Origin: Aurantibrevibacter litoralis
Lineage (GTDB): Bacteria; Bacteroidota; Bacteroidia; Flavobacteriales; Flavobacteriaceae
Direction of reading: 5' to 3'
DNA length: 22,950 bases
NCBI RefSeq assembly: GCF_034651555.1
Contig: NZ_JAYEEQ010000029.1
Coordinates: forward strand, 1 to 22,950
Shown here piece after piece: positions 15,566-22,881 of this stretch; position 1 is the stretch's first letter, and the number at the start of each line of letters is the position of its first letter. The position numbers and the translations under genes are program-made. The notes beneath the pieces were generated by a model. It saw only the letters and a program-made list of their open reading frames with translations, had not been told where the DNA came from and ran no database searches.

Positions 15566-16618
15566 TTAAAGACCCAATATTTTTTTCAAAACCTCTTGGT
15601 CTATTTCGGCACCTGCAAAATCATCAAAGGTTTTTTCAGTGGCTTCTATAATGTGATTTTGAATAAAAACCGCACCTTCTCTTGCGCCTTGTTCCGGACT
15701 TTTTATGCAGCATTCCCATTCCATTACTGCCCATACATCGCAGCCGTATTGTGTAAGCTTGGAAAAAATAGTTTTAAAATCGATCTGACCATCCCCTAAA
15801 GAACGGTACCGCCCCGCACGATTCCCCCAATCATTGTAGCCCCCAAAAGCACCTTTTTTTCCGGTGGGATTAAACTCGGAGTCCTTCACATGAAACGATT
15901 TGATGAATTCATGGTAATGATCTATATAGGCAAGATAATCTAACTGTTGCAGCACAAAATGGCTGGGATCGTATAAAATATTTACTCGTTTGTGGTTTCC
16001 TGTGGCTTCTAAAAATCGCTCAAAGGTGTCACCGTCATGAAGATCCTCTCCGGGGTGAATTTCATAACATACATCTACGCCCTCTTTATCAAAATGGTTT
16101 AGGATGGGCAACCAGCGCTTTGCCAATTCCGAAAAGCCCATTTCTACTAAACCGGCAGGACGCTGCGGCCATGGGTGCATGGTATGCCACAGTAGTGAAC
16201 CGGAAAAAGTGGCGTGCGCCTTTAGTCCTAAATGCTTGCTTGCCGTAGCCGCGTTTTTCACGGTTTTTACGGCCCATTCTGTTCTTGCTTTAGGATTGTT
16301 TTTTACGCTATCCGGAGCAAAATTATCAAACATCAGGTCATATGCCGGGTGTACGGCTACCAATTGCCCTTGCAGGTGGGTAGAAAGCTCGGTAATTTCT
16401 AAGCCATAGCTATTAATTTTCCCTTTAAGATCGTCACAATAGGTTTTACTTTCTGCCGCTTTATCCAAATCGATAAGAAAATCTACCCATGTCGGGATTT
16501 GGATTCCTTTATATCCCAAATCGGATGCCCACTTACACAAGCCGTCTAAGGAATTAAACGGAGCTTTACCATCTACAAATTGCGCCAAAAACACGGCTGG
16601 TCCTTTAATTGTTTTCAT
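15566..16618 (-). CDS. Sugar phosphate isomerase/epimerase family TIM-barrel protein
   Basis: 350 residues, no signal peptide, so probably cytoplasmic. The metal-binding set typical of this AP-endonuclease-2-like barrel is visible: E186 (CYEIHPG), D217 (ILYDPSH), H243 (SFHVKD) and E300 (AVMEWE). The loop between H243 and E300 (GAFGGYNDWGNRAGRYRSLGDGQID) belongs to a branch often found beside GMC oxidoreductases and DUF1080 proteins. Members of the superfamily include 3-keto-glycoside eliminases and hydratases of 3-keto-2-hydroxyglucal, as well as plain isomerases; which one applies cannot be decided here. It is first in the minus-strand operon, before the two DUF1080 genes. Confidence 0.87.
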   Translation of the reverse strand: MKTIKGPAVFLAQFVDGKAPFNSLDGLCKWASDLGYKGIQIPTWVDFLIDLDKAAESKTYCDDLKGKINSYGLEITELSTHLQGQLVAVHPAYDLMFDNFAPDSVKNNPKARTEWAVKTVKNAATASKHLGLKAHATFSGSLLWHTMHPWPQRPAGLVEMGFSELAKRWLPILNHFDKEGVDVCYEIHPGEDLHDGDTFERFLEATGNHKRVNILYDPSHFVLQQLDYLAYIDHYHEFIKSFHVKDSEFNPTGKKGAFGGYNDWGNRAGRYRSLGDGQIDFKTIFSKLTQYGCDVWAVMEWECCIKSPEQGAREGAVFIQNHIIEATEKTFDDFAGAEIDQEVLKKILGL

Positions 16619-17015
16619 TGATATACCTATTTTAAAAAATACTGATTATTAGTTGTTTTTAAACCATCCCGATGCGTTTGGCTTCGGGTCAGGAATGAGT
16701 CACTCTATGTACGCGCATCTACCCCCACCAATCGGGCAGGTTAGGAACGCGCACTACTTGTTTTTCGTTGTTTTATCAACGTCATTAGTTTTCAAAAACA
16801 CGGTTAGGTTGATGTAATTTGTCGTCTAATACACGAATCGTGTGAAAAATAGTTTTGCTGCAATCTCAACCCCTTTTCTTCGTTATGTTTTTACCCCTGT
16901 TTTAAAATGTTAAGAATTAAAAGCTATATTTAAAGTTTCAACCCTGCGTATCACTTGGTAAATAACCGAAGTCATAAATATAGGAATAAGAATAGAATAA
17001 ATACAAAAATTACGA
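16619..17015. promoter_or_regulatory. Divergent regulatory region of the sugar cluster, with candidate operator
   Basis: This 397-nt gap separates the isomerase operon (-) from the GMC gene (+) and must hold both promoters. ACACGAATCGTGT (16831-16843) is a perfect 13-bp palindrome near the middle, 188 nt from the isomerase start and 172 nt from the GMC start, a likely site for a LacI- or TetR-like regulator. CGTTG (16766-16770) and CAACG (16777-16781) form a smaller repeat. TATATTTA (16925-16932) is one base off the -7 consensus. No regulator gene is nearby. Confidence 0.4.
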
Positions 17016-18719
17016 ATGATTACACAAAAAGAATTCGATGCCATTGTGGTTGGCACCGGAATCAGCGGAGGTTGGGCAGCCAAGGAATTGTGTGAAAGGG
17101 GATTGAAAACCTTAGTCCTAGAGCGCGGCAGAATGGTATATCATATAGAAGATTATACAACTATGCATGACGACCCTTGGGATTATCCCAATGGGGGCGA
17201 ATTAACTGCCCAAGACCAAGAAAACTACCATGTTCAAAGAAGATTGAACTGGGCTCCGAAAGCGGATAATAAACATTTTTATGTCAATGATTTAGAACAT
17301 CCCTACCAACAAACCAAACCCTTTGATTGGATACGGGGGTATCAAGTGGGTGGTCGTTCTTTAATATGGGGTCGCCAAAGTTATCGCCTAAGTGATATCG
17401 ATTTTGAAGCTAATAAAAAAGAAGGTATCGGCATTGATTGGCCGGTTCGGTATACCGATATTGCCCCTTGGTATGATAAAGTAGAACGTTACATTGGGGT
17501 TAGCGGCCAAAACCTTGGATTAAAACAATTGCCGGACGGTATTTTTCAGCCGGCCATGGCACTAAATTGTGTAGAGGAAGATTTTAGAAAATCGGTGTCC
17601 GAGCAATTTGATGATGGCCGATTGGTAACCATTGGTCGCACTGCGCACATTACGGATGAACATTCCGATTTTTTAGGAAGAGGGTATTGCCAAAACAGAG
17701 ACCGGTGTTCTCGAGGATGTCCTTTTGGTGCTTATTTCAGCAGTAATTCATCTACACTCCCTGCGGCAGAACGTACCGGTAAAATGACCCTTAGACCAAA
17801 CTCCACAGTTTACGAAGTCATTTATGATGACTCTTTAAAAAAAGCAACAGGGGTTAGGGTCATCGATACAGAAACGCATGAAAAGTTAGAATTTAAGGCC
17901 AAGGTGATTTTTCTTTGTGCCTCGGCAATGGCTTCTGTGGGTATCCTACTTCAGTCCAAATCGCAACGCTTTCCCAACGGTTTGGGTAATGATTCGGATG
18001 CATTGGGCAGGGGTCTTATGGACCATCATTATAAATTGGGGGCAAGTGCCAAGGTAGAAGGTTATTTGGATACCTATTACAAGGGTAGGCGACCCAACAA
18101 TTTTTATATTCCTCGTTTTGTTAATTTAGACGAAAAGACGGAGCGCAAGGAATATCGCCGTGGATTCGGTTATCAAGGCACGGCAAGCAGGGCCGATTGG
18201 TCTGATGCCATTGCCGAATTGGGATACGGTAAAGCACTAAAAGAGAAGATCTTGCAACCGGGGCATTGGAGTATTGGCGTTACCGGTTTCGGAGAATTTT
18301 TACCTTATGACGATAACCGGGTTACCCTAAGTACTACTAAAAAAGATCAATGGGGCCTACCCTTATTGGATTTTGACGTGCGCCTAAAGGAAAATGAATA
18401 TCGAATGCGAGAAGATATAATTAAGGAAATTGTGCATATGTTCACGGCAGCCGGATACAAAGAGGTGCAACCGTATGAAGAATCGTATGCGCCCGGTTTG
18501 GGGATCCATGAAATGGGTGGAGCCCGCATGGGGCAAGACCCAAAAAATTCCGTTTTAAACGGTCATAACCAAATCCATGCAGTTCCCAATGTCTATGTTA
18601 CCGATGGTTCGTTTATGACCTCGTCCGGATGTGTAAACCCTTCGCTGACGTATATGGCATTTACCGCTCGTGCTGCTGCACATGCGACCAAACAATTTAA
18701 AGCAGGTAAATTTTCGTAA
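17016..18719 (+). CDS. GMC-family FAD-dependent oxidoreductase
   Basis: 567 residues. The N-terminal Rossmann FAD motif reads IVVGTGISGGWAAKELCERGLKTLVLERG split over 10-38 (GTGISGG); GGRSLIWGRQSYRL and a short Cys-rich loop CQNRDRCSRGC follow; the C-terminal active site has H498 in GIHEMGG and N541 in SGCVNPSLT, the His/Asn pair of GMC enzymes. Relatives oxidise sugars, including C3 of glycosides, or alcohols. There is no Sec or Tat signal and no membrane anchor. Many Bacteroidota homologues pair with a Tat-exported gluconate 2-dehydrogenase subunit 3; none lies in this window. It is divergent from the DUF1080/isomerase operon, and an ASCH gene follows after 18 nt. Confidence 0.9.
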   Translation: MITQKEFDAIVVGTGISGGWAAKELCERGLKTLVLERGRMVYHIEDYTTMHDDPWDYPNGGELTAQDQENYHVQRRLNWAPKADNKHFYVNDLEHPYQQTKPFDWIRGYQVGGRSLIWGRQSYRLSDIDFEANKKEGIGIDWPVRYTDIAPWYDKVERYIGVSGQNLGLKQLPDGIFQPAMALNCVEEDFRKSVSEQFDDGRLVTIGRTAHITDEHSDFLGRGYCQNRDRCSRGCPFGAYFSSNSSTLPAAERTGKMTLRPNSTVYEVIYDDSLKKATGVRVIDTETHEKLEFKAKVIFLCASAMASVGILLQSKSQRFPNGLGNDSDALGRGLMDHHYKLGASAKVEGYLDTYYKGRRPNNFYIPRFVNLDEKTERKEYRRGFGYQGTASRADWSDAIAELGYGKALKEKILQPGHWSIGVTGFGEFLPYDDNRVTLSTTKKDQWGLPLLDFDVRLKENEYRMREDIIKEIVHMFTAAGYKEVQPYEESYAPGLGIHEMGGARMGQDPKNSVLNGHNQIHAVPNVYVTDGSFMTSSGCVNPSLTYMAFTARAAAHATKQFKAGKFS

Positions 18720-18737
18720 ACAACTTAGTAACATTAA

Positions 18738-19199
18738 ATGGAAAATAACCATTCAGCCAAAAACATGTGGGGCGATTATTTAGATGCCCATTTGGAACAC
18801 GCCTTTGCCGAAGCTCCAAAAATTGTAAAACTTGGAGATTCTGAAATACAAGCCAATACAGCCGTTTCGCTGGTGGTAAAAGGGATTAAAAAAGCATCCT
18901 CCAGCTCCTTGTTAGGGTTGCAATACCGAAAGCAGTCTCTTCCGAAAATTGGAGATTTTGTGGTTTTTACCAATTGGGATGATCAGGCGCAATGTATTGC
19001 ACGCATTACCACGGTAAAATTAAAACCTTTTTTTAGTATTGATGCCGACTTTGCCCGATTGGAAGGTGAAGGCGACAAATCCTTGGCGTATTGGAAACAA
19101 TTGTATTGGGACATATTTACCCGAGAATTAGAACCTTTTGGACGTGTACCCAGAGAGAGCATGATCGTGGTTTGCCAAACCTTTGAAAAGGTATTTTAA
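18738..19199 (+). CDS. ASCH domain protein
   Basis: 153 residues forming one ASCH (PUA-like) domain: AVSLVVKGIKKASSSSL (about 44-60), LPKIGDFVVFTNWDDQAQCIARITTVKLKPFFSIDADFARLEGEGDKSLAYWKQLYWDIF (about 68-128). The GEGDKSLAYWKQ motif is diagnostic. ASCH proteins bind RNA or nucleosides, and some (YqfB type) are amidohydrolases for N4-acetylcytidine; this longer form is mostly uncharacterised. It starts 18 nt after the GMC gene and is probably on the same transcript, an odd pairing that may be accidental. Its stop reads TAAC, next to the start of the right-hand accessory flank. Confidence 0.82.
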   Translation: MENNHSAKNMWGDYLDAHLEHAFAEAPKIVKLGDSEIQANTAVSLVVKGIKKASSSSLLGLQYRKQSLPKIGDFVVFTNWDDQAQCIARITTVKLKPFFSIDADFARLEGEGDKSLAYWKQLYWDIFTRELEPFGRVPRESMIVVCQTFEKVF

Positions 19200-19434
19200 C
19201 GGTTTAGTAGGGAAAATAATTAGGCTTAATTTTGAAGATTTGGCACGAGAAAAACCAATTAACCACTAAAATTATACTCCTGTTTTTTCAATTTATTCTG
19301 CCATGGAACGAATGAATCAAGCTTCAAACAAGACTCAAGAATACTATGATTACATCTTTTTTCTTATCTCTACTAATAATTAAAATTCATTAGTTTAGCG
19401 GCAAAAATAAAGTAGAAATATAAACACCAGTGTT

Positions 19435-19459
19435 CATAGCGATACGTTAGCGGGCATTG
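19435..19459 (+). repeat. attC-like right half and 12-bp direct repeat, copy 1
   Basis: CATAGCGATACGTTAGC (19435-19451) matches CATAGCCAACACGTTAGC at 178-195 apart from the short spacer. It runs into TAGCGGGCATTG (19448-19459), repeated exactly at 22057-22068 in the same orientation. No clear left half with TAAC and CTATG was found close by; the TAAC at the ASCH stop (19197-19200) is a distant candidate. Confidence 0.4.
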
Positions 19460-19533
19460 TGAGAAAGACAGCTACTACAAAAAACACCTATCCAAAACGA
19501 AATATTTTTTCGGACTTCTATACACGACCTAAA

Positions 19534-19625
19534 CATCAATAAATCAATTTGTTATGACACATTATTGATGTAGAGCGGTAAATATTTTTTGTTTTTAGGT
19601 CTTTATTTATTGTTTATCAATAAAT
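19534..19625. promoter_or_regulatory. Clustered ATCAATAAAT half-sites, candidate XRE operator
   Basis: ATCAATAAAT occurs directly at 19536-19545 and 19616-19625. Inverted copies occur as TTATTGAT (19562-19569) and ATTTATTG (19605-19612), so the sites form two inverted pairs. The second pair covers the -33 TTG and ends 6 nt before the -7 element of the promoter. The operon encodes an XRE-type regulator, so autorepression is the natural reading. Confidence 0.5.
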
Positions 19626-19639
19626 ATGCTTTATCTTTG
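19610..19639 (+). promoter_or_regulatory. Bacteroidota-type promoter of the DUF2975/XRE operon
   Basis: TTG (19610-19612), 19 nt, TATCTTTG (19632-19639): full match to the -33/-7 consensus with standard spacing. Transcription would begin near 19643-19647, downstream of the ATG at 19626, which therefore cannot be the start of the first gene; 19668 is. Confidence 0.7.
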
Positions 19640-19667
19640 CGACATCAATTTTAACTCATTAAAAGAT

Positions 19668-20204
19668 ATGTCAAAAAGAAACAACCTCGTATTTAAAGGC
19701 TTACATATTGTGGCTTGGGTCATTTTTGTAGGTTTATGCATTGAAGCCGGTAGCTTGATTCTAAATTTCATTTTCAGTCTGTTCAAACCTGAATTTGTCC
19801 AAAATCTTTATCAATCATTGGACTTGACCGAAATGTTTAAAGACAACAAATGGGCTTTTTTCGGTATATACAGCTTTATTCTATCCATTTCAATTTTAAA
19901 AGCATTCCTATTCTACATAGTTATCAGGCTAATGCACAAAATGGATTTGACAAAGCCTTTCAACACTTTTGTATCAGACCAATTATTGCAAATTAGCTAC
20001 TATACTCTCGCAATTGGACTGTTTAGTTTCATTGCCAGACAGATAGCTAAAAATTTAATGCATCACGGCTTTGTCACCGACAGTTTAAACCAATTTTGGG
20101 CGGACAGTCAAGCCTTCATTTTAATGGGTGCGGTGGTTTATATCATTGCGATTATTTTCAAAAAGGGTGTTGATATCCAGAACGAAAACGACTTAACAGT
20201 ATAA
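19668..20204 (+). CDS. DUF2975 membrane protein
   Basis: 178 residues from the ATG at 19668. An in-frame ATG at 19626 lies upstream of the predicted transcription start and is rejected. Four hydrophobic segments are seen: about 10-36 (GLHIVAWVIFVGLCIEAGSL), 63-85 (FFGIYSFILSISILKAFLFY), 110-130 (LLQISYYTLAIGLFSFIARQ) and 148-168 (AFILMGAVVYIIAIIF). The layout fits DUF2975, a family of small four-helix membrane proteins of unknown function. They are regularly followed by a short XRE regulator, as in Bacillus yoaS-yozG, and that is the case here with a 3-nt gap. The membrane protein may sense a condition or modulate the regulator; this is not established. Confidence 0.82.
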   Translation: MSKRNNLVFKGLHIVAWVIFVGLCIEAGSLILNFIFSLFKPEFVQNLYQSLDLTEMFKDNKWAFFGIYSFILSISILKAFLFYIVIRLMHKMDLTKPFNTFVSDQLLQISYYTLAIGLFSFIARQIAKNLMHHGFVTDSLNQFWADSQAFILMGAVVYIIAIIFKKGVDIQNENDLTV

Positions 20205-20207
20205 GCT

Positions 20208-20423
20208 ATGCCAATCATTGTAAACCTTGATGTTATGATGGCAAAGCGAAAAATGTCGCTTAACGAGCTATCAGATAAAGTAGGATTAACCCTTTCCAAT
20301 CTTTCCATTTTAAAAACAGGAAAGGCAAAAGCCATACGCTTTAGCACGTTAGAAGCCATTTGTAAAGTTTTAGACTGCCAGCCTGCTGACATTCTTGAAT
20401 ATGTTGAAGAATCCGAAAATTAA
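20208..20423 (+). CDS. XRE-family helix-turn-helix regulator (YozG-like)
   Basis: 71 residues that are nearly all DNA-binding domain: MMAKRKMSLNELSDKVGLTLSNLSILKTGKAKAIRFSTLEAICKVLDCQPADILEYVEE. The recognition helix is in LTLSNLSILKTGKA (about 27-40), and STLEAICKVLDCQPADIL is the usual Cro/C1 ending. It starts 3 nt after the DUF2975 gene and ends 6 nt before the esterase gene, so all three form one operon. Likely targets are the ATCAATAAAT half-sites at the operon's own promoter (inference). Confidence 0.88.
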   Translation: MPIIVNLDVMMAKRKMSLNELSDKVGLTLSNLSILKTGKAKAIRFSTLEAICKVLDCQPADILEYVEESEN

Positions 20424-20429
20424 AAAATT

Positions 20430-21899
20430 ATGAAAACAATATTTATAACACTCATTTTATTACTGTTCTCGTTTTGTTTAAAAGCACAAAATGACGAAAA
20501 TATAACCATAGGTAAAAAAGAAGTTATTACTTCAAAAATTTTAAATGAAAACAGGACACTTTGGATTTATACGCCAAACTCTACCACTATTAATCCAAAC
20601 CCTGAAAAAAGATACCCTGTTTTGTATTTATTAGATGGTAGTGCACATTTCTATTCTACTGTTGGAATTATTCAGCAACATAGTCAAGCCAACGGAAATG
20701 GCACGTTGCCTGAAATGATTGTGGTTGCCATTGAAAACACAAATAGAGCAAGAGATTTTGTTCCCTCTAATGATTTGAACAACCCAAATCCATTTATTGA
20801 GTTCCTTTCATCCGAATTAATCCCACATATAGACAAGAATTATAGAACTGCACCATATAAAATGTTAGTTGGTCATTCTTTAGGGGGACTTACAGTTATT
20901 GACATTCTAACGAATTTTCCTGAACTATTTAATGCTTATATCGCTATTGAACCAAGTATGTGGTACGACAATGAAAAGAATTTAACCAATACTATTTCTA
21001 CACTTCCAAAACAAAATATGAATGGCAAACGACTTTTCATAGGCACAGCTAACACCCTACCCAAAGGAATGGAATTTTCACAATTCAAAAATGATAAATC
21101 TTTTGAAACCCAACATATTCGTTCAATTTTTAAGTTGGATGAGTTTTTGAAAGCTAACACTAATGGATTAATTTATGGCTCAAAGTATTATGAAAACGAA
21201 ACTCATAATACTGTACCCTTGATAAGTGAATATGATGGTTTGCGTTTCATTTTTGACTTTTACCTTTTTGATGCAACAGAAAAAGACTTTACGGACTCAA
21301 CTGCTTCAATCGCTTCAAAATTAAAAACCCATTATGCGAACGTAACCGAAAAAATGGGCTATATGAATGCAGCACCCGAAGCATTCATCAACTATTTTGC
21401 TTATGAAGCATTGAGCAAACAATATTTCACTAAAGCAAAAGCATTATTTGAACTAAACATTGAATGGTATCCTGAAAGCAGTAATGTTTATGATTCGTAT
21501 GCGGATTATTATTTAGCCAAAAAAGACACCGCAAACGCAATCACATATTATCAAAAATCATTGCAACTCAAAGACAATGCAGAAACTCAAAGAAAGTTAG
21601 ACTTTTTAACTACCAAAAAAACAACAAACTCTGCAATTGTCGATTTACAAAAATACGCAGGTGTTTATGTTTTAGAAACTTATAACATTTCGATAATAAT
21701 AGAAATCCGAGACAACAAACTTTTTGCAATAGTCCCAGGATAAGAAGATGATGAGTTTGAATTTCAATCTGAACATATTTTTACTGTAAAGGGAAAACAA
21801 GGTTATAAAGTCACTTTTGAAATGGACGGAGATAAACCCAAAGGATTTACTTCCGTACAACCAAATGGAACATTTAAAGCGACATTTAAAAACAGATAA
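20430..21899 (+). pseudogene. Alpha/beta-hydrolase (esterase D/IroE-like), interrupted by an in-frame stop
   Basis: The intact frame would encode 489 residues. A TAA at 21741-21743 cuts it at residue 437; reading continues in the same frame with no other stop to 21899. Signal peptide MKTIFITLILLLFSFCLKAQ, then a putative-esterase domain (about 25-285) with VLYLLDG, nucleophile S150 in GHSLGG and probable catalytic H259. A TPR-like segment follows (about 320-395: YFTKAKALFELNIEWYPES, YDSYADYYLAKKDTANAI). The interrupted C-terminal domain reads LFAIVPG, stop, EDDEFEFQ... and ends GFTSVQPNGTFKAT. Related tails read PGQ at this point, so TAA probably arose from CAA by one C-to-T change. The hydrolase core is intact, so a truncated active enzyme is possible; a sequencing error is too. 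Confidence 0.8.
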
Positions 21900-22032
21900 G
21901 TGGATAATAAACAAGAAATCCAATTTTACAGAGAATAACCTAACTGACTGAAAAACGATAGTCAAAATGGAAATAATGATAGCAACCACACTGAAATGTA
22001 AACTTATCTGATGAAAAATAAATATGAGAACA

Positions 22033-22068
22033 AATGCCCGAACCGATATCAGCAGCTAGCGGGCATTG
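22033..22068 (+). repeat. Palindrome and 12-bp direct repeat, copy 2
   Basis: AATGCCCG (22033-22040) and CGGGCATT (22060-22067) form a perfect 8-bp inverted repeat with a 19-nt loop containing GATATC. TAGCGGGCATTG (22057-22068) repeats 19448-19459 exactly, so the two copies bracket the DUF2975/XRE/esterase module. The outer GTTA seen at the other sites is degenerate here (GCTAGC). Confidence 0.5.
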
Positions 22069-22123
22069 CAAATGACGGTTTCAAACACAATTAAAAAAAG
22101 TACTAATTAAATTCCGAAAGTAA

Positions 22124-22756
22124 ATGCAAAAGTATTCGGTTCTAATATGCATAATCATTTCTGTGCTTTTTCTTGTAATTGCCACCTTACTTTATCCTGG
22201 GGGTTCAATCCTTGACGAAAATTCTGTAGGCTTTGATTGGTCAAAGAATTTTTTTAGCAACTTATTTTTAGCGAAGGCACTAAATGGTACTGAAAACCCA
22301 TCAAGGATTTGGGCACTTATCGGTATGGTCTTCAATTCAATTGGATATGGACTTTTCTTTATTCATACCTCTCGCAAAATACCTCACAAGCACACAGAAT
22401 TGGTTTTAATATCAATTGGCGTTGTTAATATGATTTTCACCTTTCTAATTGCGACACCCTTACATGACATTATGGTAACGGTTTCAAGTACTCTGACCAT
22501 GATTGGTTTGTTTTACATTACCATCTTTATTTTAAAGGCAAAGAATCATTGGTTGACGTTGTTTTGTATTGCGAGCCTTCTAATATTTTATTCCACTTTG
22601 TACTTGTATGGAGCAGGGAACTGGGGATTGCTGGCTGTAATGCAAAAAATCACGTTTCTTTGCTTTATGCTGTTGGTTTTGACTATTGAATATTTTACGA
22701 AGGCAGAAGATTTTCAGCAAAACAAAACTGACCGAGTGAAAACAACGACCCGCTAA
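22124..22756 (+). CDS. Six-helix membrane protein, DUF998-like, function unknown
   Basis: 210 residues with six hydrophobic segments: about 5-25 (SVLICIIISVLFLVIATLLY), 62-82 (IWALIGMVFNSIGYGLFFIH), 92-112 (LVLISIGVVNMIFTFLIATP), 115-137 (DIMVTVSSTLTMIGLFYITIFI), 142-162 (WLTLFCIASLLIFYSTLYLY) and 168-190 (LLAVMQKITFLCFMLLVLTI). The first loop YPGGSILDENSVGFDWSKNFFSNLF is conserved-looking and recalls DUF998-type proteins; I am not sure of the family. The C-terminus is short and basic. The stop codon TAA is itself part of the TAAC outer box of the palindrome that follows, as is common for cassette genes. No clear promoter was found. Confidence 0.7.
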   Translation: MQKYSVLICIIISVLFLVIATLLYPGGSILDENSVGFDWSKNFFSNLFLAKALNGTENPSRIWALIGMVFNSIGYGLFFIHTSRKIPHKHTELVLISIGVVNMIFTFLIATPLHDIMVTVSSTLTMIGLFYITIFILKAKNHWLTLFCIASLLIFYSTLYLYGAGNWGLLAVMQKITFLCFMLLVLTIEYFTKAEDFQQNKTDRVKTTTR

Positions 22757-22881
22757 CATCACCTATACGCAAGCAGGGGTTTCGTGCTTCGTTGGACAGG
22801 AAAGTGCTATATTTGAAGTTCAGTTCTTCGTAGGAAGTTCAGTGGTAAAAATCCCTGCCTGCGTATAGCTGAGAACCGTTA
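22754..22881. repeat. Long attC-like imperfect palindrome after the membrane-protein gene
   Basis: Outer ends TAAC (22754-22757) and GTTA (22878-22881) pair. Inner arms 22763-22782 and 22849-22868 are complementary at 18 of 20 positions, with one further G-T wobble and one mismatch. The roughly 66-nt interior holds a 9-bp direct repeat, GAAGTTCAG (22815-22823 and 22834-22842). The right half TATAGC, 6 nt, CCGTTACC (22864-22883) matches the pattern at 178-195 and 19435-19451. Total length of about 130 nt is within the range of long attC sites. I recall similar structured repeats in other Bacteroidota but cannot verify this here. An ATG at 22941 may start the next gene. Confidence 0.55.

Larger units (their letters stand above)
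19200..19667. other. Boundary stretch between core and accessory flank
   Basis: Base composition turns A/T-rich here. A 26-codon frame (19303-19383) has no visible start signals and resembles nothing known. AACAC/GTGTT (19423-19434) is a small hairpin directly before the attC-like right half at 19435-19451. From 19527 on come nested repeats: GACCTAAA (19527-19534) with TTTAGGTC (19594-19601), and ACATCAATAA (19534-19543) with TTATTGATGT (19562-19571), leading into the promoter of the next operon. Confidence 0.45.

Noticed and set aside
19303..19383. 26-codon reading frame in the boundary stretch
   Set aside because: No promoter, no recognisable similarity and too short to distinguish from chance.
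19626..19667. Upstream ATG giving the DUF2975 protein 14 extra residues
   Set aside because: The consensus promoter (TTG at 19610, TATCTTTG at 19632) would start transcription downstream of this ATG.
21672..21989. 105-codon minus-strand frame over the esterase tail
   Set aside because: Antisense to a conserved esterase C-terminus; hydrophobic composition follows from A/T-rich antisense codons.
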